From: DASPKW01 sp038244055
Lineage (GTDB): Bacteria; Planctomycetota; Phycisphaerae; Tepidisphaerales; Tepidisphaeraceae
Assembly: GCA_038244055.1 (NCBI GenBank)
Contig: JBBRTW010000024.1
Coordinates: 1-30,166 of the forward strand
Length of the DNA stretch: 30,166 nt
Reading direction: 5' to 3'
Positions 7,508 to 15,190 of the stretch are shown here, in pieces. Each line of letters starts with the position of its first letter. Position 1 is the stretch's first letter. The position numbers and the translations under genes were made by a program. The notes beneath the pieces were generated by a model that was given only the letters and a program-made list of their open reading frames with translations, searched no databases and was not told where the DNA came from.

Positions 7508-9088
7508 TCATTTATTCGCCGCACCCTCAATCGGCTTGAACCTGGCCAGCCAGCAATCGCCGTTGCCCCAGCCCACCGGGAATTGGCCGCCGATGGGGTG
7601 CGAGCCGAATCCCGGGTCGCCGCCGTACTTGGGCTGGAAGGCGTTTTTCACGGGAAAGTCCCGGCTGGTGGTCACGCCGCCGACGTAGAGCGTGCCATCA
7701 GCGCCCATGCAGCAGGCGCGGGCCATCTCATCGCCGGTGCCGCCGATGTAGCTGGAATAGAGCAGCGTGCTCAGGTCGTTCGAGAGAATCGTCACCACGC
7801 CATCGAATGGATAAGCCCCGCCCGCGCCGGCGTTCTTCGCCTGCAAAGCGCCCTGGGTGACCGGAAAATCCGTCGAGCTGCTGCTGCCGGCGATCACCAC
7901 CCGCCCCTGGCCGTCCACCACGATCTGATCCGGGCCGTTGGTCTCATCGCCATTGCCGCCCAGGTAAGTCGCCGCCAGAAGCTTGCCCTCGGGCGAGAAC
8001 CGGGCGATGCCAAAATCTTCCGGCCCGCCGCCGAATTTCGTCTGGAAAGCGCCTTCGGTCACCGGCCACTTCTTCGTGCAGGTGCAGATGAAGATGTTGC
8101 CTTTCGCATCGAGCGCCAGGTTGTGCGTGCGCGGCGCGGCGTCGGCGATGTAGGTGCCAAAGAGCAGGCGCGACCCATCCTCCGACAGCTTGCCCAGCCA
8201 GCCTTCTCCCCAGTTGGTCATCGCGGCGGACGCCGGGCCGGTCATCCCGGCCGTCACCGGCATGTCCTTCGAAAAAGTCCGCAGCAGCAGCACCGGGCAG
8301 TGATCGGCGCTCACACCGACCGAAGCCACCCAGTCGTTTCCTTTGCTGCCGCCGAACCACGACGCCCAGAGCACCTTGCCCTCGCCGGAAATCTTGATCG
8401 CGCCCGCATCGGACTTGCCGAAGTGGTTGCCGCCGCCGTGGGGCGTTTTCTGAAAAGCGCTGGCGAACCACTCGGCCGGCAGGGTCTCCTTGCTCTCGGC
8501 GAAGTAGTCGAGGATGCAGTACAGATCGCCGCGATCGTCCATCGTCATGTCGCGAACCGCATAGCCCGTTCCGCAGTAGCTGGCCCAGGCCCAGCCCGAG
8601 CCATCGGCCTTGATCTTGCCGACAAAGCCGCTGTTGTGCTGCGCCCGGGGCTGGAACGCGCCCGGCGTGGTCGGAAAGCCCGGCGGCATTCGCCCGGCGA
8701 CGATAACGCCGCCATCCTGGGCGACCTTCACGCTGTAAAAGTAGCTGCTTTCCCCCATGCCCCCGCAGACTTTCGACCAGACCAGTTTCCCATCCGGGCT
8801 GAACTTGGCCACCATCGCCCCGCCACCTTTGGATTGCCCGCCAATCTCTGGGCCCATGCGCGGGAAATCGGCCGCGCCTGCGATCCCCGCGACATAGATA
8901 TTGCCCGCGGCATCCACCGTCATGTCGCGCAGAAGTTCGCCGCCCGTGCCCCCGAGGTAGGTGGAGAACTCCAGGCTGAAGGCGATCGGTTTAGGTGGAG
9001 CCTCGGGCTGGGCGGCCTGCACTTCAAACGAGAATGCGCTGGCCGCGAATGCCAGCGCGATGATAGCGCGGACTGTTCCTGGCATCAT
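7508..9088 (-). CDS. Secreted SBBP-type seven-bladed beta-propeller protein
   Basis: The 526-residue product begins MMPGTVRAIIALAFAASAFSFEVQAA, a signal peptide with a likely AXA cleavage near residue 26. The rest consists of about seven repeats built on Y-L/I-G-G-x-G-x-E, a V-D-x-x-G-N-I/V-Y-V-A-G strand, then D-F-P-V-T-x-x-A-F-Q. Clear examples are YLGGTGGELL..GNIYVAG, YLGGNGDETN..GRVVIAG and YIGGTGDEMA..GTLYVGG. These are SBBP repeats, which fold as a beta-propeller and are found in extracellular proteins of planctomycetes and acidobacteria; no enzymatic role is established. A GAGAAGG precedes the start. Its 3' end converges on nrdJ with only 18 bases between stops. The plus strand is also open over this region, but as a shadow. 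Confidence 0.9.
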   Translation of the reverse strand: MMPGTVRAIIALAFAASAFSFEVQAAQPEAPPKPIAFSLEFSTYLGGTGGELLRDMTVDAAGNIYVAGIAGAADFPRMGPEIGGQSKGGGAMVAKFSPDGKLVWSKVCGGMGESSYFYSVKVAQDGGVIVAGRMPPGFPTTPGAFQPRAQHNSGFVGKIKADGSGWAWASYCGTGYAVRDMTMDDRGDLYCILDYFAESKETLPAEWFASAFQKTPHGGGNHFGKSDAGAIKISGEGKVLWASWFGGSKGNDWVASVGVSADHCPVLLLRTFSKDMPVTAGMTGPASAAMTNWGEGWLGKLSEDGSRLLFGTYIADAAPRTHNLALDAKGNIFICTCTKKWPVTEGAFQTKFGGGPEDFGIARFSPEGKLLAATYLGGNGDETNGPDQIVVDGQGRVVIAGSSSSTDFPVTQGALQAKNAGAGGAYPFDGVVTILSNDLSTLLYSSYIGGTGDEMARACCMGADGTLYVGGVTTSRDFPVKNAFQPKYGGDPGFGSHPIGGQFPVGWGNGDCWLARFKPIEGAANK

Positions 9089-9125
9089 GAGAGCCTTCTC
9101 TTTCGAGGCAGCATGAAAGGCCGCA

Positions 9126-9195
9126 CCACAACGAATTACACGAAGAGGAATGATCCAAAGGACTTACAGTCAAAAGTCGGTAAACGGTGAGTTGC
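9126..9195 (-). repeat. Dispersed repeat, TTACCGAC..GTAAGTCCTTTGG..CTTCGTG family (copy 1)
   Basis: Read on the minus strand, this contains caccgtttaccgac, then ttttgactgtaagtcctttg and gatcattcctcttcgtg. The same order and near-identical sequence recur on the plus strand at 22343-22420, about 13 kb away, over roughly 65 bases. It lies in the gap between two leftward genes. Confidence 0.8.
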
Positions 9196-9232
9196 ATGTC
9201 ATGCAAATCACATTTCTACTCTTCTCTCCGGT

Positions 9233-9265
9233 CTTCTTCGTGCCCTTCGTGTTTTTCGTGGTTCA
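9233..9265 (+). repeat. Dispersed CTTCGTG..TTTTTCGTGGTTCA repeat
   Basis: The run cttcttcgtgcccttcgtg followed by tttttcgtggttca matches the tail of the 22343-22420 copy (cttcgtgcatttcgtgtttt tcgtgg). It faces the 9126-9195 copy in opposite orientation, so the gap between the two genes holds an inverted pair of related elements. Confidence 0.7.
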
Positions 9266-9279
9266 TCTGAATGATTCGG

Positions 9280-10656
9280 CTAGTATTCGCGCTTCTTGAT
9301 GCCCGGCTGCGGCTGCGGATACAGACCATTCGCATCCGGCTTCACCGGCGCTGGCGAATCCTTGGTGAGCGTATCGAGCCCCGGCGCGAATTCGTGGTCG
9401 GAGTTGAGCATCTGGTCGAAGGTGATTTCCTGTCCGATGTGCGCCGACGCCCGGCCCATGCTGGTAACCAGGCTCGCCTCGACCCCGCGCTTCACTTCGT
9501 TATGGGGCTTGTCGTCGCGGATCGCCTGGATCAGCACATCCCACTCGTTCTGGTAAGGGTTGCTGGTGTCGGTGGAGACCCAAAGCTGGTTGGCCTTGTC
9601 GGGCGACTGGCCCTTGTAGGTGCTCGAGGGCGCGCCGCAGTCGCCGCTCTTCGAGCCGATTGCCGAGCCCTTGCTCCCGTGGATGGCGCTGGAATAAATG
9701 GTCTGCGTGCCGTTCATGCAGCGGCCGTCGAAAAACATCTTCGCGCCGTCGCCGAACGTGTACTCCACCGCGTAGCTGTCGAAATTCTGATCGACGAAGG
9801 GCAGGTCGCCCATGTGCTGGTAATGCCGGCCGCCCAGGCCCATCGCCTTGACCGGCCAGGCGTTCTTCATCCAGCAGAGGTGGTCGATGGTGTGGATGTA
9901 GAAATCGCTGAAGCAGCCGCCGCCGGCCCAGAGCAGGCTGTGGAAGCGCTGCACCTGGTAATCCAGCTCGCTCAAGTTGGCGGGCTTGGGCAGCGAGGCC
10001 ATATGCCCCACCGGCCCGTGCATGCGGTAGCCGCGCATGGCGATGATATCGCCGATCTCGCCGTCCTCGATTCGCTTGTGCAGCTCCTGCAGCGGCTTGG
10101 AATGTCGCGACATCAGTCCCACGCCGACTTTCAGGTTCTTGGAGATCGACAGCTCGCCCAGCGCCAGCATGCGCTTGCTGGAGGGCCCATCGGCCGTCAG
10201 CGGCTTTTCCATGAAGACGTTCACGCCCTTGGCGATGGCATAGGAGAAGTGAACCCAGCGGAAGGCCAGCGGCGTGGCGAAGATCGCCACATCCCCCGGC
10301 TTGAGGCAGTCGATCGCCTTCTTATACGCGTCGAATCCGATGAACTTGCGCTCCTCCGGCACATCCACCAGCGCCGGCTTCTGCTTGCTGAGGCTGGCGT
10401 AGCTGGTCTTGAGGCGGTTCTCGTAGGCATCGGCCATCGCGACCAGCTTGATCGGCCCGCTCTTGGTGGAGAGCGCGTTCATCGCCGCCCCGCCTCCCCG
10501 GCCGCCGCAACCCACCAGCGCGACCTGAATCAGATCGCTGGAGGCGGCATGCACCGCGGGCACCATCGTCCCCGCCAATGTGGCGACGGCGGCGACCCTG
10601 GCCGAATTCTTAAGCAACTGGCGACGCGAAGGGCTGGCAAGCTTCATGTTGGACAT
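9280..10656 (-). CDS. Tat-exported Gfo/Idh/MocA family oxidoreductase
   Basis: The 458-residue product has a twin-arginine signal (SRRQLLKNSA at 10-19, hydrophobic stretch, AVHA cleavage near 37), then a Rossmann nucleotide-binding motif GCGGRGG at 49-55 and the family hallmark EKP at 150-152, in which the lysine lies at the active site. The C-terminal alpha/beta domain includes GGGCFSDFYIHTIDHLCW and ends with a Pro/Gln-rich tail. Members are NAD(P)-dependent dehydrogenases of sugars and related polyols; planctomycetes carry many exported paralogues, and substrate cannot be told from sequence. AAGGATC ten bases upstream supports the ATG at 10656. No operon partner is evident; the nearest gene on the same strand is over 190 bases downstream, beyond repeat DNA. 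Confidence 0.93.
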   Translation of the reverse strand: MSNMKLASPSRRQLLKNSARVAAVATLAGTMVPAVHAASSDLIQVALVGCGGRGGGAAMNALSTKSGPIKLVAMADAYENRLKTSYASLSKQKPALVDVPEERKFIGFDAYKKAIDCLKPGDVAIFATPLAFRWVHFSYAIAKGVNVFMEKPLTADGPSSKRMLALGELSISKNLKVGVGLMSRHSKPLQELHKRIEDGEIGDIIAMRGYRMHGPVGHMASLPKPANLSELDYQVQRFHSLLWAGGGCFSDFYIHTIDHLCWMKNAWPVKAMGLGGRHYQHMGDLPFVDQNFDSYAVEYTFGDGAKMFFDGRCMNGTQTIYSSAIHGSKGSAIGSKSGDCGAPSSTYKGQSPDKANQLWVSTDTSNPYQNEWDVLIQAIRDDKPHNEVKRGVEASLVTSMGRASAHIGQEITFDQMLNSDHEFAPGLDTLTKDSPAPVKPDANGLYPQPQPGIKKREY

Positions 10657-10939
10657 ACGAAAAAGATCCTTTCACACGAGATTACACGCGGTCCCGTGCG
10701 CGGTTGAAAGATTGAAACCCGAAGCAGAGCGGGCAAGTGAGAATTGCGAGTCTTTGCATCTGCAGCGCCCACCCCATGCCGGAAGGGCCGGGGTCGCGGA
10801 AGGACCGACCCGGCTCCCCGCTCCTCCCGAGGCCCCCGGGCGGGCCCACCGGCTCAAATAATGGCGAAAACGCGAAAAGGGGAATCGGCCGGGTGTGCTT
10901 GATGCTCCGCCGGGTTCGGTGAATAATGCCCCTCCCAAT

Positions 10940-13900
10940 ATGAAAACGTCGCAGCAGATTCGCCAGGAGTTCATCGATTTCTTCGTCGCCAAACACGGGC
11001 ACACCTTCGTGCCTTCATCTCCCGTGGTGCCGCTGGATGATCCGACCCTGCTCTTCACCAACGCCGGGATGAACCAGTTCAAGCCGATCTTCCTCGGCCA
11101 GGAGAAGCGCGCCTACACCCGCGCGGTCAACACGCAGAAATGCATCCGCGCGGGTGGGAAGCACAACGATCTCGACGATGTCGGCCGGTCGCGGCGGCAT
11201 CACACGTTTTTTGAGATGCTGGGCAACTGGTCCTTCGGCGATTATTTCAAGCACGGGGCCATCGAGATGTCGTGGGAACTTTTGACGAAGGTGTGGGGGC
11301 TGGACCCAACCCGGCTGCATGTGAGCTGTTTCGAAGGCGATGAGAAGAATGGCGTGCCGAGGGATACGGAGGCGGCCGACATCTGGCGCAAGGTGGCCAA
11401 CTGGGAGCAGTACGGCCGGAAGTCGGATGAGCACATCCACTATTTCGGCAAGGACAATTTCTGGGAGATGGGGGATACCGGCCCCTGCGGCCCGTGTACC
11501 GAGATTTACTACGACCGCACTCCCGACAAAACCGGCGGCCCGCTGGTCAATGGCGAAGACCCGCGGGTGATGGAGATCTGGAACAACGTCTTCATTCAAT
11601 ACAATCGCAATAGCGACCGCACTCTGGTGACATTGCCGGCCCAGCATGTGGATACGGGCATGGGCTTCGAGCGGATCACGCAGGTTTTGCAGGGAGTGGA
11701 TGACAACTACGGGATCGATTTGTTCAACCCGTTCTGGGAGGCGCTGACGAAGCTTTCGGGGATCACGTATACGGGGAAATATCCGAAATCCAACGCGGCC
11801 GATCCCGTGGCCGAGGCGGCCGATCCGCAGCTTCGACACGACATCGCGTTTCGCGTGATCGCCGATCATATTCGCTGTTTGACCTTCGCGCTGACGGATG
11901 GAGCGATGCCGAGCAATGAGGGGCGCGGCTACGTCCTGCGACGAATCCTCCGCCGCGCGGTGCGATTCGGAAGACAGCAGTTGGAACTGCGCGAGCCGTT
12001 TCTGCATACATTGGTGGATGTGGTGGTGGGGGCGATGGGGGAGGCGTTTGGGGAACTCAAGAAGAATCCGGGGAGGGTGGCGGAGATAATTCGGGATGAG
12101 GAGGTTGGGTTTGGGAGGACGTTGGATCGGGGGATTGAGTTGTTTAATGATGCGGCAAGTAATGCTGCCCACGAACGAATGACCGAATCAAGGTCGTTAG
12201 GCGAACAGCCCGATGCTTTCGAGTATGCCCGCGCTCAACAGCATCTAGCGCAATCAATTCCCACGAAACCGGGCATGACATTCGGTTCGCCCGCAGTTAA
12301 TTGGGGCGACTTTCGGGGCAAACGACCGATGATCTCCGCTGCCGATGCCTTCAAACTCCACGATACCTACGGCTTCCCCATCGACCTCACCCGCATCATG
12401 GCCGAAGAACGCGGGATGTCCGTCGATCTGAAAGGCTACGAGAAGCTGATGGAGGAAGCGCGCGAGCTGGCCCGCTCGGGCGGCAAAGAAGATGCGGATT
12501 CGAGCCTGATGGAGCTTCCACCCGATGCCATCGCTCAATTGCAGGGGAAGAAGATTGCGCCGACCAACGATCAGCCCAAGTACAAATCCGAGCCGGTGCA
12601 GGCGACTGTGCAGGCCATCTGGGATGGGGAAAAGCTGGTCGATCAGGCGGCCGGGCCGGCGGCGATTATTTTGAATCACACTAATTTTTATGCGGAGATG
12701 GGCGGGCAGGTGGGGGATGGTGGGACTCTTGCGCTGATGGAAAGTTCGGGGACTAAGGAAGGTTCTTCAGGGCAGACAAGAATGTCTACCCCACCGGCAG
12801 TCGCAGGATTGTCTACCTCACCGAAGTTGGATGTGCACACGACGCGGGTTGTCGGCCCGTATATCCTCCATGTCGGCGAGATCACCGGTGGCCCGCTCAA
12901 GGTCGGCGATTCTGTGACTGCGACCGTCGCGCCGGCGCGGAATTTGACTCAGAAGAATCATACGACGACGCATCTGGCCAACTGGGCCCTGCGTGAAGTC
13001 CTCGGCGATGATGTTCAGCAGAAAGGCTCGCTCGTCGATCCCGAAAAACTCCGCTTCGATTTTTCCCACGGCAAGGCGGTCACCGATGAAGAACTGGGGC
13101 GCGTCGAGACCCTTGTTTCGCAATCCATCGAGAAGAAACTGCCCGTCTACGCCGAGGAAGCGCCGCAGGAACAGGCCCTGAAGATTAGCGGCCTGCGCGC
13201 GGTTTTTGGCGAGAAATATCCGCCCATGGTCCGCGTCGTCTCCATCGGCGCGCCCGTGGCCGATCTGCTCAAGGACCCCGCCAACCCGAAATGGCACGAG
13301 TATTCCATCGAATTCTGCGGCGGCACCCACCTGAAAAGCTCCGATCAGGCCGAAGGCTTCGTGGTGACGACCGAGGAATCGGTCAGCAAGGGGATTCGCC
13401 GGATCGTGGGTTTGACCGGTGAGATGGCGAGGCAATCGCAGCAACTCGCGGCCGAGGTCCGCGCCGCCGTCGACAAAGCCCGGAGCGCCGCCGAGCCGGA
13501 AATCGCCGCCGCGATCGCGGGAATTCAGAAACTGCTGGCGGCGGCCAGTGGAGGCGGCGGAGGTTCGGCGGCGAGTGGTGCTGGTGCGGGCGGTTCCGCC
13601 GCGGGCGCTGCGGTGGCGCTCCCCCTGCGCGAAAAGCGCAAAGCCCAGGCCGCCGTGACCGAATTGCAGGCCAAGCTCAAATCCTGGGAGAAGCAGCAGG
13701 CCAAGGCGCGGGCCGAATCGGGCGGCGGGGCCGGCGGCGCGGATATCTCCGCCCTCGCGGCCGATCTGCTTTCCAAGGCGATCGATGTCGGCGGCGGCAA
13801 GGTGATCGTCGCCGAGATCGCCGGCGGCGATGAGGTGATGCGCGGCGTGATGGATGCGCTGAAGAAGAAAGCGCCATCGGCCGCGATCCTGCTGGCGGCC

Positions 13901-14122
13901 GCGGGCCCGGATAAGGTGAGTTTCTCGGCCATCGTCAGCGATGATCTGATCGCCAAAGGCCTCAAGGCCGGCGATTGGATTAAGGAGGTGGCGAAGGTGG
14001 CCGGCGGCAGCGGCGGCGGCCGCCCCCAGATGGCCTCCGCCGGCGGCAAAGATGTCTCCAAAACCAGCGAAGCCCTCGACACGGCCCGAGCCATCGCGAA
14101 GAAATCCCTCGGTGTGGCGTAG
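10940..14122 (+). CDS. alaS: Alanyl-tRNA synthetase, enlarged by insertions
   Basis: This cytosolic enzyme charges tRNA-Ala and edits mischarged Ser/Gly. The aminoacylation core begins MKTSQQIRQEFIDFF, which sets the start at 10940, and shows TNAGMNQFKPIFLG, CIRAGGKHNDLDDVG, HHTFFEMLGNWSFGDYFK and MPSNEGRGYVLRRILRRAVR. The editing domain keeps its zinc ligands HTTTH (H674, H678) and CGGTH (C793, H797). The C-terminal region contains coiled coil plus the oligomerisation/tRNA-binding domain. At 1060 residues it exceeds the usual 870-900. Extra sequence lies at about 405-463, at about 602-631, and as Gly/Ala/Ser-rich linkers near 870-892 and 929-936. Catalytic motifs are complete, so I expect a functional enzyme. 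No T-box leader is evident upstream. Confidence 0.96.
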   Translation: MKTSQQIRQEFIDFFVAKHGHTFVPSSPVVPLDDPTLLFTNAGMNQFKPIFLGQEKRAYTRAVNTQKCIRAGGKHNDLDDVGRSRRHHTFFEMLGNWSFGDYFKHGAIEMSWELLTKVWGLDPTRLHVSCFEGDEKNGVPRDTEAADIWRKVANWEQYGRKSDEHIHYFGKDNFWEMGDTGPCGPCTEIYYDRTPDKTGGPLVNGEDPRVMEIWNNVFIQYNRNSDRTLVTLPAQHVDTGMGFERITQVLQGVDDNYGIDLFNPFWEALTKLSGITYTGKYPKSNAADPVAEAADPQLRHDIAFRVIADHIRCLTFALTDGAMPSNEGRGYVLRRILRRAVRFGRQQLELREPFLHTLVDVVVGAMGEAFGELKKNPGRVAEIIRDEEVGFGRTLDRGIELFNDAASNAAHERMTESRSLGEQPDAFEYARAQQHLAQSIPTKPGMTFGSPAVNWGDFRGKRPMISAADAFKLHDTYGFPIDLTRIMAEERGMSVDLKGYEKLMEEARELARSGGKEDADSSLMELPPDAIAQLQGKKIAPTNDQPKYKSEPVQATVQAIWDGEKLVDQAAGPAAIILNHTNFYAEMGGQVGDGGTLALMESSGTKEGSSGQTRMSTPPAVAGLSTSPKLDVHTTRVVGPYILHVGEITGGPLKVGDSVTATVAPARNLTQKNHTTTHLANWALREVLGDDVQQKGSLVDPEKLRFDFSHGKAVTDEELGRVETLVSQSIEKKLPVYAEEAPQEQALKISGLRAVFGEKYPPMVRVVSIGAPVADLLKDPANPKWHEYSIEFCGGTHLKSSDQAEGFVVTTEESVSKGIRRIVGLTGEMARQSQQLAAEVRAAVDKARSAAEPEIAAAIAGIQKLLAAASGGGGGSAASGAGAGGSAAGAAVALPLREKRKAQAAVTELQAKLKSWEKQQAKARAESGGGAGGADISALAADLLSKAIDVGGGKVIVAEIAGGDEVMRGVMDALKKKAPSAAILLAAAGPDKVSFSAIVSDDLIAKGLKAGDWIKEVAKVAGGSGGGRPQMASAGGKDVSKTSEALDTARAIAKKSLGVA
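12768..12823 (+). repeat. Direct repeat inserted in alaS coding sequence
   Basis: Two imperfect units follow each other: gacaagaatgtctaccccac and gcaggattgtctacctcacc, with a period near 27 bases. They encode QTRMSTPPAVAGLSTSP, which has no counterpart in other alanyl-tRNA synthetases as I know them. Similar 'aatgtct-cccacc' units occur as dispersed repeats between genes in some genomes, so a repeat insertion is likely. Confidence 0.6.
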
Positions 14123-14196
14123 GCACCTGACTCCCCCACACGATTTTGCGCACCGCTCTTGCAACGCCGAAGTCGAAATGACACTATACCGGTGTG

Positions 14197-14225
14197 AATT
14201 GCCGCCTCGGGCATCGGCGGCAATT
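14197..14225 (+). terminator. Hairpin downstream of alaS, possible terminator
   Basis: A perfect 10-bp stem AATTGCCGCC / GGCGGCAATT (14197-14206 and 14216-14225) with a nine-base loop lies 75 bases after the alaS stop. It is followed by TGGTTGG rather than a clean T run, so it may be a termination or mRNA-end-stabilising structure. Confidence 0.5.
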
Positions 14226-14241
14226 TGGTTGGAGTTGTAAG

Positions 14242-14270
14242 GCGACAAGGCCGGTCGGCTTTTTCGTCGC
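14242..14270 (+). terminator. Second terminator-like hairpin between alaS and the small Cys-rich gene
   Basis: A short inner stem GCC/GGC (14250-14252 and 14257-14259) precedes five Ts (14260-14264), and an outer pair GCGAC/GTCGC (14242-14246 and 14266-14270) brackets the whole. It is weaker than the other terminators in the window. Confidence 0.35.
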
Positions 14271-14362
14271 TTGAATTCGAGGCGCGCGGGCACGATGGGT
14301 GTCCGGCGGCCAGCAACTGTCACGATCGCGTGATTGTCCACTTACTCTTGAAAGAGTGACCC

Positions 14363-14680
14363 ATGAAGAAATTCATCACAATGTTTGCCGTCGTCGCCGT
14401 CATGGCGCTGGGCATCTCGGTCGCCAAGGCCGCCGAGGAGACCACACTCAAGGGCACCATGAAGTGCGCCAAGTGCTCGCTCAAGGAACAGGCCAAGTGC
14501 CAGGCCGTCCTGGTCGTCAAGGATGGAGATAAGACCGTCGAATATTTCCTGTCGGATAACGCCGTCGGCAAAGCCGCCCATGGCGCGATCTGCAAGGCCG
14601 ATAAAGAAGGCTGCACCGTGACCGGCACCGTCAGCGAGAAGGACGGCAAGAAGGTCATCACCGCAACCAAGGCTGAGTAG
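14363..14680 (+). CDS. Small exported cysteine-containing protein of unknown function
   Basis: The 105-residue product has a clean signal peptide (MKKFITMFAVVAVMALGISVAKA, cleavage near 23), leaving a mature protein of about 80 residues. It holds five cysteines: a CAKC pair at 35-38, C46, C77 and C84, the last two in AICKADKEGC. The pattern GTMKCAKCSLKEQAKCQAVL followed by alternating beta strands (VEYFLSDN, CTVTGTVSEKDGKKVITATK) suggests a small beta-barrel of the OB type, perhaps metal-binding or disulfide-stabilised. Similar small proteins occur in planctomycetes, but I cannot assign a function. It stands alone between a possible terminator upstream and a very strong one downstream, so it is probably a monocistronic, well-expressed unit. 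Confidence 0.8.
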   Translation: MKKFITMFAVVAVMALGISVAKAAEETTLKGTMKCAKCSLKEQAKCQAVLVVKDGDKTVEYFLSDNAVGKAAHGAICKADKEGCTVTGTVSEKDGKKVITATKAE

Positions 14681-14761
14681 TCATTCGCACGCCAACCGGT
14701 TTGACGGCGATGCCCGACGTCGAGCCGGTTCCCGCGGAAGATTCCCAGACTGAGCCAAAAA

Positions 14762-14796
14762 GCCCCCGGCGATATCGATCGCCGGGGGCGTTTTAC
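14762..14796 (+). terminator. Strong rho-independent terminator
   Basis: A perfect 12-bp stem GCCCCCGGCGAT / ATCGCCGGGGGC (14762-14773 and 14778-14789) with loop ATCG is followed by GTTTTAC. A preceding run of A would give it some activity on the other strand as well. It closes the small Cys-containing gene. Confidence 0.9.
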
Positions 14797-14831
14797 ATGG
14801 AGCGGCGTTCGAAGGATCGGGCGCAAAGTAG

Positions 14832-14850
14832 CACGGGCATCTTGCCCGTG
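14832..14850 (+). repeat. Dispersed hairpin repeat CACGGGC-n5-GCCCGTG (single copy)
   Basis: CACGGGC (14832-14838), loop ATCTT, GCCCGTG (14844-14850). The stem is identical to the tandem copies at 23026-23180 while the loop differs (ATCTT against GTCCC). Confidence 0.75.
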
Positions 14851-14880
14851 TCCCCTCGATGAAGTTCCGTTTCCAGAACC

Positions 14881-15190
14881 GCATAGATCGCTGATGTTCG
14901 TGAAACCGTTGATGGGAAAGGGGTTATGGAAGAAATAGGCTGGGCTATCGTGGGGCGGTGGAGGCGGACGGTTTTATGGATATTGCGGCCGCGTTGGTTA
15001 TGGGACGTTGAAAGGAGCGTATTTGAGAGAATTGCGTCGTCGGCAAGGGCGGGACGCCCTTGTCACGGGGGCGCAGCGGGCGGGACCGTGGAATGCTCCC
15101 CGCCAGATTGTAGTTGATACATCCGGCCGGTGCGGTAATGTGATGGTATGGCCCGGCCAGTGTTTACGCCGGAGCCGGAGGAGCGAATTT
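14881..15190 (+). other. Intergenic region upstream of the metallopeptidase gene
   Basis: About 310 bases with no supported gene. It includes the hairpin repeat at 15044-15062 and, near its end, the ribosome binding site CCGGAGGAGCG for the downstream GTG start. A frame at 14926-15117 looks like chance, because part of it is made of the repeat. Confidence 0.45.
15044..15062 (-). repeat. Dispersed hairpin repeat, compensated variant CAAGGGC-n5-GCCCTTG
   Basis: CAAGGGC (15044-15050), GGGAC, GCCCTTG (15056-15062). On the minus strand the loop reads GTCCC as in the leuD-upstream copies, and GTGACA precedes it as it does there. One stem pair is changed on both sides compared with CACGGGC/GCCCGTG, so pairing is preserved. 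Confidence 0.7.

Noticed and set aside
7583..9190. 535-codon plus-strand frame opposite the SBBP propeller gene
   Set aside because: It is a GC-rich antisense shadow, full of Arg/Ala/His without domains; the minus-strand reading has a signal peptide and clear repeats.
12020..12130. G-quadruplex in alaS (runs of four to five G)
   Set aside because: Only three G runs are close together; the fourth is over 20 bases away, so a stable quadruplex is doubtful.
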